From Chara braunii (taxonomy: Eukaryota; Streptophyta; Charophyceae; Charales; Characeae), in NCBI GenBank assembly GCA_003427395.1, contig BFEA01000907.1:44312-88446 (forward strand): a stretch of DNA of 44,135 nucleotides. The letters are read 5' to 3'. Positions 21,745 to 31,573 of the stretch are shown in pieces (position 1 is the first letter of the stretch; each line of letters starts with the position of its first letter). Both the position numbers and the translations under genes were made by a program. The notes below the pieces were generated by a model. It was not told the origin of the DNA. It was given only the letters and a program-made list of their open reading frames with translations, and made no database searches.

Positions 21745-22018
21745 TGCTTTCATTCACACTTCTCATGCATGAAACATGTGTGCAACAAACTGGTGACAAT
21801 CGCCACTCAAACTCAGAAATATGGTAGCCGAGAACACAGTTCAACTACAAGTTCACTTCATTGGCTATGGCAACATAACGCCGGCACAACTCTCTATTCG
21901 CATACACAGGATCACCCTGGATACCCCACTCGCACACTCTGTAACACACACGCACAGACACACAAGTGTCACTGATAAACAGTGACACACACGCACAGTC
22001 GAATATACAAAGGCAGAT
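21745..22018. other. short gene-free interval rich in CA
   Basis: No gene seen. The right half becomes rich in CACA and CACGCACAGA tracts leading into the minisatellite. Confidence 0.4.
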
Positions 22019-22110
22019 AAACAAACATATGAACAGACAAAAACAGACAGACAAACATATGAACAGACAAAAACAGACAGACAAACATATGAACAGACAG
22101 ACAAACAGAC
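22019..22110. repeat. 30-bp minisatellite, three units
   Basis: ACAAACATATGAACAGACA begins at 22021, 22051 and 22081, giving an exact 30-bp period with internal ACAG and ACAA subrepeats. Confidence 0.9.
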
Positions 22111-22777
22111 ATACATATACTGTGAGAGAGAGGAAGAGGCAAAGGAGAGTAAGAAAAATGTTGTGAGGGCACATACCTGGTGTTAGCGAAGGTTTGCGTG
22201 GGTCGACGTCAGCCATTACTTCGGTTTTGCTGTCGATGTCAGCAGTTGAATTGTCAATTCATAGACTGGTAGTAACTTCATAATCGTAGGATGAGCGTCG
22301 AGCGCCAAGCAGAGAGATAAGGCCTGTACACTCATGATGGTGGTGGCGAGGCCAAACTCTCATTGACATTGGTCTTCAGTGCTACGACTCTTCATTGGTG
22401 TTATATTGGTGCATTTCTGTTTTCTGGACTGTGTGATACTATCTGACCTTCAATGTGATTGTGCATTCTGGACATTGTCATCTCGCTATTGCTCATTTCC
22501 TTTGCGCTATTGCAATTATTATTATTATTATTATTATTATTGTTGTTGTTGTTGTTGTTGTTGTTAATTCAATTATTATTTACTAGTCGATTTAGTCTTA
22601 CCTGCATACGCTAATTACCGTATGCAAGGGTGGAGACTTGTCGGACGCCTGATGCATCCGCCGACAGTGTTGTGGGGATGGCCCGTCATCGACCGACTTT
22701 TGGAATGCGAGCTTGTGCTTGTCGTGTCCCTTCGCTCTGGTTTCAGCATGCTATGTATACTACTCCGCTGCGTTTCG
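22111..22777. other. gene-free interval with (ATT)9(GTT)8 microsatellite
   Basis: ATT is repeated nine times at 22515-22541, directly followed by eight GTT units at 22542-22565. The rest shows no gene or repeat that I recognise. Confidence 0.6.
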
Positions 22778-23640
22778 ATAAAGGGACAGACAGACAGACA
22801 GGCAATGAAACAGACACACAGATATTGTGACAGTCACACATAGACTGAGACACACGCAGGTACTGAGATGGTGACGGTGACACTGTGACACACGTAGACA
22901 TAGTGGAGCAGACACAGTGAAAGACTGTGACACACACACAGTCACGATTACACAGACACTGTGACACATACACAGGGTCACACACATAGACTTAGTGTCA
23001 CATACACTTTGACACAGATATACAGTCACATACACACATTGTGTCACACACACAGACGCTGTGTCACATACAGTGTGACACAAATATGCAGTCACACAGA
23101 TACAAGGTGAAACAGATACAGTCACGTATGNCACAGATACATAGTCACAAAGATACATGGTGACACGGATACACAACGATGCAAAGTGACACACTCAGAT
23201 ACACAGTCACACCGTGACGCACAATCACNNNGTGATTGTGCGTCACGGTGTGACTGTGTATCTGAGTGTGTCACTTTGCATCGTTGTGTATCCGTGTCAC
23301 CATGTATCTTTGTGACTATGTATCTGTGNCATACGTGACTGTATCTGTTTCACCTTGTATCTGTGTGACTGCATATTTGTGTCACACTGTATGTGACACA
23401 GCGTCTGTGTGTGTGACACAATGTGTGTATGTGACTGTATATCTGTGTCACACAGTGACACACAGTCACACTATGACCAACACGCATCCATAGTGAAACA
23501 CGCACACGGTCACGCAGTGACACATACGTACGTGACACAGACAATGTGACAGACACAGTGTCACACATTGTGACACACGTACAGACACTGTGATACATAC
23601 ACAAATACAATGACACACGGTCACACGGTGACACTCAGAC
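22778..23640. repeat. CA/GACA-rich degenerate simple repeat
   Basis: Dominated by imperfect GTGACACA, CACACAGA and GACAGACA units on one strand up to 23228, and by their complement from 23232 to about 23450. Cys/Val-rich open frames in it are translations of the repeat and not genes. The centre is an assembly gap (N at 23229-23231). Confidence 0.85.
23010..23450. other. perfect 219-bp mirror (inverted repeat) around a gap, probable misassembly
   Basis: The sequence 23232-23450 is the exact reverse complement of 23010-23228. The centre is the NNN at 23229-23231. A lone N at 23131 has its mirror image at 23329. A real palindrome would not duplicate an ambiguous base call, so the same read sequence has probably been placed on both sides of the gap. 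Confidence 0.88.
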
Positions 23641-23671
23641 ATAGGGTTTCTTCTGAGAGAGTAAACCAGCA

Positions 23672-24515
23672 AGGATGATAGAGGAGCAAGGTCCCGAGAG
23701 ACCTTCCTTATTGCCTAAGTCCGCTAATATGAGAAAAGTGAGCGATAAGAGGAGCGAGGCTCCCACAAGCCTGCCTTATCGCAAATAAACGGCACAGTCG
23801 ATAATAAGAGGAGCGGGGCTCCGAGAAGCCTGCCTTATTGCCAACCAGCCGTTCGTAAGTGTAAGTGAGCGATAAGAGGAGCGAGGCTCCGAGAATCCAG
23901 CCTTATTACCAACCAGCCGTGCGTCAGGGTAAGTGAGCGATAAGAGGAGCGAGGCTCTGAGAAGCCTGCCTTATCGCAATAAACGACAAGAACAGTGTGA
24001 TAAGAGGAGCGAGGCTCTGAGAAACCTGCCTTATCACTAGAGTGACAAAGAACAATTAGATAAGAGCGAGGCTCCGTGAAGTCTGTCTTATCACAATAAT
24101 AACAAGAAACGTGTGATAAGAGTAGCGAGCCTCCGAAAGTCTGCCTTATACCGGTTATAACAAGGGGGTGTGATAAGAGTAGCGAGGCTCCGAGAAGCCT
24201 GCCTTATCACTTGAGTGACAAAGAACTGTGTGATAAGATTAGCGAGGCTCCGTGAAGCCTGCCTTATCACAATAATAACAAAAACAGTGTGATAAGAGTA
24301 GCGAGGCTCCGGAAAGCCTGCCTTATCACGGTTATAACAAGGGAGTGTGATAAGAGTAGCAAGGCTCCGAGAAGCCTGCCTTATCACTGGAATGGCAAAC
24401 AACAGTGGTAGTAAGAGGAGCGAGGCTCAGAGAAACCTGCCTTATTACCTCCTGATTGTGATCTAATGAAGGACAGTGAATAGGAAGAGCAAGGTCCTCG
24501 AGGCCTGTCTTATCT
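23672..24515. repeat. tandem hairpin array, about 14 units of 55-65 bp
   Basis: Each unit has an outer stem, an inner stem AGGCT/AGCCT around a CCGAGA-type loop, and a spacer of 12-25 bases. Outer stems vary with complementarity kept: GCGATAAG/CTTATCGC at 23742-23782 and 23937-23977, and GTGATAAG/CTTATCAC at 23997-24037 and in the units near 24169, 24229, 24288 and 24346. End units (23674, 24407, 24476) are more diverged. No ORF. Confidence 0.85.
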
Positions 24516-25100
24516 CAAACATATGCAAGTGAAGATGAGTAAATCCCGAGTGGTCTACCATACTGTTACTAATCTTCTCGAATGGACAGGGAACGGTGAA
24601 AGCCCTGAATCCATTTTATTGAGGTGGAGGTAGAAGGAATGTGACCTCAAGGGACATGTCCTGCTACCTTAACCTATTGATTGATGTCAATCTTATGATT
24701 CTACTCCATATGAGATGGATAATATTTTGTCGATGTATGTCTGAAGGGAAAAGTTTGGCGACATACTTCTCTTCCTTCAGACGACTATCCCTAGAAACTG
24801 ATCTGATAAGAGATTAGAGAGGATGCCTAGAGTGAGTTATGTCGATGTAATATTATTCCCAACTAAAATGAAGTTCACTATATTGAACTTCAGATAGGGT
24901 CATATCGATGGCAAAGAGGTGTTGAGACTTTGTTGGCCTGTGTGTGATTGCAGGTCATCCTGATGAAGGAGACTCATTATGAGTCTATACAAGACTACAT
25001 GCTGTTGCCTTATGGTAATAGGTTGGTTCGCCAACTCAACCCTCACTGACCCTCAACACCCACACCTTGCATCAACCTTTGCACTAAATGACATTTATGT
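24516..25100. repeat. run of unique hairpins
   Basis: Inverted repeats in sequence: GGACATGTCC near 24655, GATTGA/TCAATC near 24680, GTCTGAAGG/CCTTCAGAC near 24738-24783, TGAAGTTCA/TGAACTTCA near 24869-24892, AGACTC/GAGTCT near 24970, and GTTGG/CCAAC around a TTCG tetraloop near 25023. No gene seen. Confidence 0.55.
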
Positions 25101-25398
25101 TTCGGGTCATTGTCTAAAGGGTCTGTGTTTGGTCAAAAGAGGTCCTTGAATGACTAAGTCGAAAAGGGAATGTCTGGTTAAAAGGTTTGCACTTGCGGTT
25201 AACGATCACCTGAAATTTCAGAATGAAAAATTCTGAAGTGGTCTGAAACCGCTGAAATGGTCTGAAGACACTTCAGGTCATTTCAAAAGTTTCGGGTGGT
25301 TTGGAGGACACGTTTTATGTGGGGGTTTTTTTTTCAACCTGTTTTTCCAGCCACTTCAAGTCGTTTCCGGAGTTTCAGGTGTTGGGGAATTGAAACCG

Positions 25399-25633
25399 CT
25401 GAAGTGGATGAAGCTTCTGAAAGGGGTTTCAGGTACCCACATTCAACCATTTTGATGGGGTACCTGAAACCCCTTTCAGAAGCTTCAGCCACTTCAGGTC
25501 ATTTCAGGAATTTCAGGTGGGGACATGAAACCGCTGAAGTGGCTGAAGCTTCTGAAAGGAATTTCAGGTACCCCCATCCAACCATTTGGATGGGGGTACC
25601 TGAAACCCCTTTCATAAGCTTCAGCCACTTCAG
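25399..25633. repeat. two tandem large palindromes
   Basis: 25399-25497 has arms of 40 bp with one mismatch; 25534-25633 has arms of 46 bp with three mismatches. Both arms contain CTGAAGTGG, AAGCTTCTGAAAGG and TTTCAGGTACCC. The two palindromes are copies of each other, 135 bp apart. Shorter related pieces (CTGAAACCGCTGAA, CACTTCAGGTCATTTCA) lie to the left from about 25210. Confidence 0.85.
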
Positions 25634-25699
25634 GTCATTTCAAGAGTTTCAGGTGGGGACCTGAAGTGGCTGAAAGTGACCTGTAAATAGTGTCTGTTG

Positions 25700-26021
25700 T
25701 TAACCATCTCTTAAGGTTTGGGAGCGTAAGTGTGATGTGTCACGTATGTGAAAGTAAATGAATGGTTGACTCTGCTAGGATTGCGTAATGTGATTCACTC
25801 TTGTTTGCAGGTTAGTAAAACGACCAGCCACGCTATTCACTACAACCCATTGAGAAGCTTATGCTATCATAGGCCTTGATCCAGATGTTTCATCAGTGCG
25901 CGATTGGTTTGAGTACCCTGCCTTGCGCCCCTTTTCCCTGATTGTTAAGAAGATTATGATTATTTCTAAGGCTACGAGCCTTATTTATTTCATGTTCATT
26001 TCATTTGTACATGTCTGAAAG
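25700..26021. other. gene-free interval
   Basis: Nothing recognised on either strand. Confidence 0.4.
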
Positions 26022-26029
26022 GTTAAAAA

Positions 26030-26565
26030 CTAGGTAGCACAGCCTATCTGGCTGGATAATCTGGTCGGATTATCTGGCCGGATGATCGGGGGTGATGATT
26101 ATCCGAAAATCCGGATGATTAAAAAAATGATCAAAACAAAGAAAAAAAAAAAAAAAAGTGATATTGGGAATGCAAAATACAATAGAACTACGTTCCTATT
26201 TCATAAAAAGCTTGATATCTCATGAAAGGGTTCAAAGGGGGTAAGATAAGGAATAAAGGGGTTTAGAGGGCGGATGCTTAATTCGTTTTATAACTTTTTA
26301 TCTAAATATTATTTTATTTTTCTATTTTATTTTTTATCCTCCTATTTGTTGAGATATGAAAGATGGCCTCCAGCCAAACGTTGTTTGTATCATTGATATG
26401 AGCAATATACTTTTGTCCATATTTTTTTGAATTTGTTTTCTTTTTGATAAAAAAAATATTTTGCGCAAAGCCGGATTTTTCATATCTGGAATTAATCCGG
26501 AATTTTCATCCGGATTGAAAATTCCGGATAAAATGGTCTGTCGGATATCCGGATTTGCTTCCTAG
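26030..26565. mobile_element. miniature inverted-repeat transposon, copy 1 (hAT-like)
   Basis: Exactly 536 bp. The termini are CTAGGTAGCA and TGCTTCCTAG (10-bp TIR, one mismatch). They are flanked by GTTAAAAA (26022-26029) and GTTCAAAA (26566-26573), an 8-bp target duplication with one difference. Subterminal regions carry many CCGGAT/ATCCGG motifs. It encodes no protein. An 8-bp duplication is typical of hAT transposons, so a non-autonomous hAT relative is likely, though the ends do not fully match the usual hAT terminal consensus. The second copy is at 35521-36056. Confidence 0.88.
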
Positions 26566-26573
26566 GTTCAAAA

Positions 26574-27039
26574 CCTATGTTTTTCCCTTGATGAATTTGG
26601 ACTGTTTATGTGAATGTGTTATGTGTATGTGACATCTACTTGTCTAATTACTCTGTCATATTTCATCTCACATGTATGTTTGATATGGCTAAAGAGTTTT
26701 CAAATAGAGATCTGTCGAATGGACTTAATTACTAGGTAGGATGGGTATGTGTCTTATGCGCGACCACTGAGAATTTAAGTACTGAGAGGGGATCGTGCTT
26801 CAGAAAAGAGCTAGGTTGTGAGTCATACATATAGAAACTATTTATAAACAAAGCGTAGTATGAGCGAACGTTCGTCAGTCGAGTCGACCTGATTTGTAAG
26901 TCAGTCCAGGAGATCAGCGCCCCGATGCCCGACGCGTATACGGGTCAGTCTTAGGCGTTCAACCGCGCGTATGCCTATTTTACGGCGATCGAGCAAACGC
27001 CATCGACTGACTTACCTCTGCGATTGCATGTAAAAGCCT
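26574..27039. other. gene-free interval
   Basis: Nothing supported. The right part may belong to the LTR fragment that follows. Confidence 0.35.
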
Positions 27040-27257
27040 TCGCACGTGGGTCAGTAGCTCAGAAAGGATACGCCCACCTAAGGGATGGTCACAGCTCCCG
27101 CAGGTAGAGGTAAGTTGTACCTCGCGGGCTCTCTGTCTTGTCGCAGAGAGCCGCGAGAGATATAGCTGAAACACTTCTAAAACTCCTGCGTGATGCGACC
27201 GTGAGGTCCGACACTAAATATACTTTGCATCTGGGTGTGGGACCGCCGCGCCCGACA
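27040..27257 (+). repeat. LTR fragment related to the LTR at 12088
   Basis: The reverse complement matches the 12088 LTR in two blocks: GTACAACTTACCTCTACC to GGTGGGCGTATCC, and CATCACGCAGGAGT. It ends at 27257 with a TGTCGGGCGCGGCGG terminus when read on the minus strand. A hairpin GGCTCTCT/AGAGAGCC (about 27127-27152) lies where the 12 kb copy has a different but also partly paired sequence. No primer-binding site follows at 27258, so it is a solo or truncated LTR. Confidence 0.6.
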
Positions 27258-27677
27258 CCGCATCCGTCTCGTATGATATATGCCGAAGAATGGACCCTGC
27301 CGTTCGTTCATCCAAAGTACGGAGTGGACAAACGTCAACCTTATCTCAAATATCTTATCCATTTGCGGGTTTATCTCATACGACTGCATCACTACTAAGT
27401 TCATGTTGGCGAAATCGTGATCGGGCAGTGGTGGCGCGAACTTGTAGTGAAGAATGTCCAGACCGGTTCTTGACCTGAAAATGAGTCGCCTAGGAGGATT
27501 TTGCGCACTGTCATCCCAGAACCGCGGAACATCTTCTTCTGAGTATAGTTCATAAGGATTGTAGACGAGCCGTCCTATTCTCTCTGATCTTTCTCCGTTA
27601 AGTCTTTGGAACGCGACCCGTTCCGCCGCTGCATCACAACTCTGGAAAAGGTAACATACCGTCGTCCCCGCGGCCAT
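27177..27677 (-). CDS. hypothetical ORF, 166 aa, possibly an exon
   Basis: Starts at an ATG at 27677 (MAAGTTVCYLFQSCDAAAER) and ends at TAG 27177. The first two thirds look coding in composition (NPYELYSEEDVPRFWDDSAQ, HYKFAPPLPDHDFANMN), but I recognise no family. The last 30 or so codons run into the LTR fragment, so the natural C terminus may be elsewhere. Immediately before the ATG the minus strand reads CCTTCCTTCTTTCAG, a good 3' splice-site sequence, and GTATGT follows 18 bases into the ORF, so splice boundaries are possible. No similar sequence lies elsewhere in the window. Confidence 0.35.
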   Translation of the reverse strand: MAAGTTVCYLFQSCDAAAERVAFQRLNGERSERIGRLVYNPYELYSEEDVPRFWDDSAQNPPRRLIFRSRTGLDILHYKFAPPLPDHDFANMNLVVMQSYEINPQMDKIFEIRLTFVHSVLWMNERQGPFFGIYHTRRMRCRARRSHTQMQSIFSVGPHGRITQEF

Positions 27678-28955
27678 CTGAAAGAAGGAAGGACAAAGGT
27701 GATCAAGTTAAATTTTTGTCCACTAAGTATTGTTAAAACATTTGTCTTCCTTCTGGCCCGTGCTTCTTATGGCACGACCGGCCACGTCGGGAGTATCTAA
27801 ATACACTCTGTTTGGCAAGTAGGACACGAACTGGGCTACTTGTGGCACCAGTTCCCCATATGCAAGTGGTTCCTAGAATGGCCACCAAAGGTATGCTATG
27901 GCAGTTTCTCTTTACGCAAGGCATCAAGAACTTAAAGTCATTCTGTGAAGATGCTTTTATCCATCCCCCTAGGAAGTGGTATGGGATACCCCTCGTCCTC
28001 GCCCGAGTGAACCAGGGAACTCAGAAGTCGAGCTGGCTCCACCGCAACAGCATGGTACCCCCTCGCAAAGCGGTCCACTCTGATTCGATAACAGGGTCGG
28101 CCCCTAAGGCAATGAACCCCTGCCCCAGATGCCTCCTAGGAAAAAGGAAAAGCATGTGCACAGCAGACAAGCTAAACTCTAGCCACCTGACGTCAGGAGC
28201 AACTTAGACGAAGAAAAAAAAAATCGTAAAAAAAAGTAATTTAGACGGACAGGCATAGACAGAAAGGGTCATTTGGGAAAGAAATGGGTGACCTTAGGGA
28301 ATGAGTCTAAATCCAATTGAGTCCCTCTTCTTTGTGCTCGCTTCATTTTCGTTGTTTTTTTTCCCCTCTAGTTTACACGCACTCACAAGTAAAGAGATGA
28401 GAAAACAACCATTTTTTTTTTATCATCATCCTCATTCATCTCAGTCCATATGTCGTACCTACAATCAAAGTCAGACCACAAATAGGCCACCATACAGATC
28501 CCTTGCCATCGTCAAACTCTCTGTCATACACTCAAACATACATTTCCTTTTCCTTTCCAATGAACGTTCAAAGGACCAAGGTCAAGCAAGTGTGGGTACA
28601 CATAGGTGTGAAGGGAACTGAATCAGGTTAACTGACCTTGAGTGAAGTTTGAACGGCACACTCAAGAAAACCGTATAGGATTACGCTCTCTTGACGGAAA
28701 TGTCGTTGCACCCAGTCGTCAGCAAAGTGATCGGCACCACTCCCTTGTGACGACCACTTCCCAGAGTACCCTATCAGCACAAAATCAATTTCCAATAATT
28801 TGGCGGCGTTATCTCGTTACCGTCACTCGCCTCCAAAGCTACAACGTCCCTGCAGCATCACTCTTTTTCTTCTTCAAAAATGCAACGCTGCTTTGACGTA
28901 CCTTCTATGTGTCAATGCCCCACCTCCACTGAGTGCAAATATATTGTCGTAACCG
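27678..28955. other. gene-free interval
   Basis: Open frames on the plus strand (for example 27812-28207) have no recognisable motif. Poly-A and poly-T runs occur around 28210-28240 and 28415. I see nothing that I can annotate as a gene. Confidence 0.35.
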
Positions 28956-28959
28956 TCGT

Positions 28960-29250
28960 GAAAACAGTGTCATTGCTGCAAAAATCTGGCAGCATTTTCG
29001 CACTATCGTAAAAAACCAGAACCGCCGCCGCAAAAATTCAGAACTGCCGCCGCAAAAATCCGGCAGCGCTTCCGCACCACCATTGAAAAAAAAACAGAAC
29101 CACCGCCACAAAAATCCGGCACCGCTTCCGCACCGCCGCCTTCAACTTAATGCCGCCGCCGCAAGAATTCGGCAGGGCTTCCGCACTACCGCCGTTAAAA
29201 CCGGAAACGCCGTCGTAAATTTTCGGCAGCACTTCCCTACTATAGTGAAA
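28960..29250. repeat. degenerate GC-rich repeat with CGGCAGCGCTTCCGCAC core
   Basis: At least five imperfect units of 50-60 bp share AAAATCCGGCAGCGCTTCC-like cores (about 28980, 29056, 29113, 29166 and 29219). The core resembles the one in the modules at 14644 and 14888, 17 of 19 bases in the best pair. Open frames across it on both strands are repeat-derived. Confidence 0.65.
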
Positions 29251-29575
29251 AAATGGCTGTCCAAAATTGGTAAAATTTGGGCGTTTGGGCCCCACGCCCA
29301 AATTCCACAGCGCCGTACTGCCACAGTTCCACAACGTCCCTGGGTCCGTCCCGTGGGACCAGCACTAGCCAGAGGAGAGGGGAGCAGAGTGTTCCCCGCC
29401 TCGGCTATGGCTGCCCTGCTCTCTTCCTCGCGCTCCTCAACAGGTCTCTAGTCCCTCCTCACGTTGCCTTAGGCAGGTCTCCAACCTCTCCTCACATTGC
29501 CTCAGGCAGCAGCTCCGACAGCCAGCAGCAATCAAGTGTGCTTGTCACACACTAGCATCACGAGTGCATTGTGTG

Positions 29576-30360
29576 GCAGCTGGGGGACAGCTGCTTGTTA
29601 TATAGTGGCTGAGGAGGGCTGGACGTCAGTCCAGCCCCCAAACAAAATCGCGGGCTCACTGTGAGCCCTTGATCTGACCAAGATCCAGGGTTGACTGTGG
29701 CTGCACCACAACCACAACCTTAGTGTGGGGCAGTTTCTTTAACTGCCCTATTTTATTTTTCTTTTCTTTTTCCCAGCTATCTCGGAATCTCACGAGATAG
29801 TTGGGCTCCGACCATTTCCAAATCTATTTTTCTTTTATTTTTTCTGATAAGGGGTTGGAGAGAGGCAACCCCTTATAGTTGGATGTAACTGGACCCTTTT
29901 TCCAAGGCAGATACATCAGGGAAAAGGTTGTACTTTACCTTTTCCTTTTATGACCCCTCAATTTCCAGGCTCCCTGCAAAAACGAGAGCTTGACAGTTAC
30001 CTCTGGCAGCTTCTGCCAGAGGTAGCGCCACGTGAGGACAAGTGTTCTCACACAAATAAAGAAGAAATAAACAAAAAGAAAAAGAAGAATTAAAATTAAT
30101 CTAACTGCATGCGCCTGGCCATTTTCTCGACCAGGTTCATGCAGTTATATGCAACAGTCTCCCCCTCACTTTCCTCTGCCCTCCCCTTAAAACGGGGAGG
30201 CAGTTGGCAAGTTGGAAGGAGTAGGACCTCCCCCTCCTAACTCCCACGTCCCTCTCTCTCTCTCTGTTCCACGCGTGTACTGTGGGCAGCGAGATTCAAG
30301 ATCTCGCGGCTACAGTAAGTTGGTAAAAACAAAACGAAGTGGGAGCCTTTGTTCTCCCAC
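29576..30360. repeat. chain of at least 12 unique hairpins laid end to end
   Basis: Inverted repeats in order: GCAGCTG/CAGCTGC (29576-29594), GGGCTGGAC/GTCCAGCCC (29616-29637), GGGCTCAC/GTGAGCCC (29652-29668), GGGCAGTT/AACTGCCC (29728-29748), CCCAGCTATCTCG/CGAGATAGTTGGG with one G-T pair (29772-29805), ATAAGGGGTTG/CAACCCCTTAT (29847-29876), TACCTCTGGCAG/CTGCCAGAGGTA (29998-30024), GTGAGGAC/GTTCTCAC with one G-T pair (30032-30051), TAACTGCATG/CATGCAGTTA enclosing CCTGG/CCAGG (30102-30147), CTGCC-TCCCC/GGGGAGGCAG with one bulge (30176-30203), GCGAGAT/ATCTCGC (30289-30307) and GTGGGAG/CTCCCAC (30339-30360). AT-rich linkers separate some of them. No coding potential. Confidence 0.88.
29598..29605 (+). 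promoter_or_regulatory. possible TATA box
   Basis: TTATATAG on the plus strand lies between the first two hairpins of the chain. If used, transcription would begin near 29630 and run through the hairpin chain. Only the motif supports this. Confidence 0.2.
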
Positions 30361-31374
30361 ACAATCCAAAGGACTGTTCTTTTTCCCATGAGGCAGTTGC
30401 CTTGTTTTCGTTTTCTTTTTTTGCCTTTTTTTTTTTTTACAGTTTTTCACGAGGCAGTGGCTTCGTTTCGGCCCCTTTTCCCGTTTACCCCCATATCCTG
30501 CTGTCCAACGGCCACAAAATGGGGAAGGAAAAAAAAAAAAAAACTGAAAAAAAAACAAAAAAAAACTTACCTGAAGTTGAGTCTGCTGCCCGTTTCTTCG
30601 AACGAACGGGCGCAGACCCTAAAATCGACCGAGGGGAGGCGAAAGACACACATGTGGGGGTGTATATTTCCATGTTCCACCGGTAGATTCATTTGATTTT
30701 GCTCATCCTTCAGCGGCAATAGCATGAGGTAGGTCGCAGGTAAGTTTCGCGACTCCTCCCCTCACTCTCTTTTCCTCCCTCATACGCACTCACAAGCGGT
30801 TAACGCGGACCTCCACTTTTCGGCCCTGAGTAACCGTGAATGATCCTGAAATTAGGGTTTCGGGGTCAAACTTTGTGTTTTTTTGGAATTTTCTTTTTTG
30901 CCTGTTTTTGTTTTTGGACAAGCTTGCTGTGTGTCAAATTTGGTGTCATTAGGGTTATTAGAATTTGTGTTGTTGATCATCCTGAAAATCCTGAAATTTC
31001 GATGAATTTTTTTTTGGCAAAATGGCCTGAAAATGCACTTTTGAGGTGTTGTTTTATGTGGGTTTTTTTTTTTTTTTTTAATAATATGTTAGTAAGAAGT
31101 GCGCTCTATACATTGGCGTGGAGTAGTAGTGTATAGATCCACGCTCTTGGGAGGGATTCATCCGGTTTTGCTCACCAAACCAATGGAGGCTGGCAGCGTG
31201 TTTTTGGCCCGTTCATCACCCCAACGAACAAGCGTTTTCAGTAAACTCGTGAGATAGGAAAAAGAAAATAAAAAAATCTAAAACAAATCTACCCCACAGA
31301 ATCTAAAAAAAAATTAAAAACAACAAAAGAAAATCCAACTTACCTGAAACTAAAACGGATTCACGTTTTCAATG
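30361..31374. other. AT-rich low-complexity interval
   Basis: Long A and T runs (for example 30530-30565 and 31060-31080). Short open frames rich in Phe or Lys are translations of these runs. No gene is supported. Confidence 0.5.
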
Positions 31375-31540
31375 GCGCCTGCTGGATTCCCGAGGAGTCC
31401 CTAGCTACTTTTCTGGGTGCCATTTAGCACCTTTGGTTTTCGGTTTCTCAGCGCCTGTACCCAGGCGCCTATGAGCACCGGGTTCGGGCGCTACAACACC
31501 CATCTGCCCATTAAAAAGAAGGACGGGCGCTGAGCTGGAA

Positions 31541-31573
<33 letters not shown>

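Noticed and set aside
21547-21844. ORFs with runs of Tyr, Ile or Asn
   Set aside because: They are translations of the (ATT)22 microsatellite.
22760-23634. Cys/Val-rich open frames
   Set aside because: They are translations of a CA-rich simple repeat and of a misassembled mirror copy; the same peptide appears on both strands including the unknown residue.
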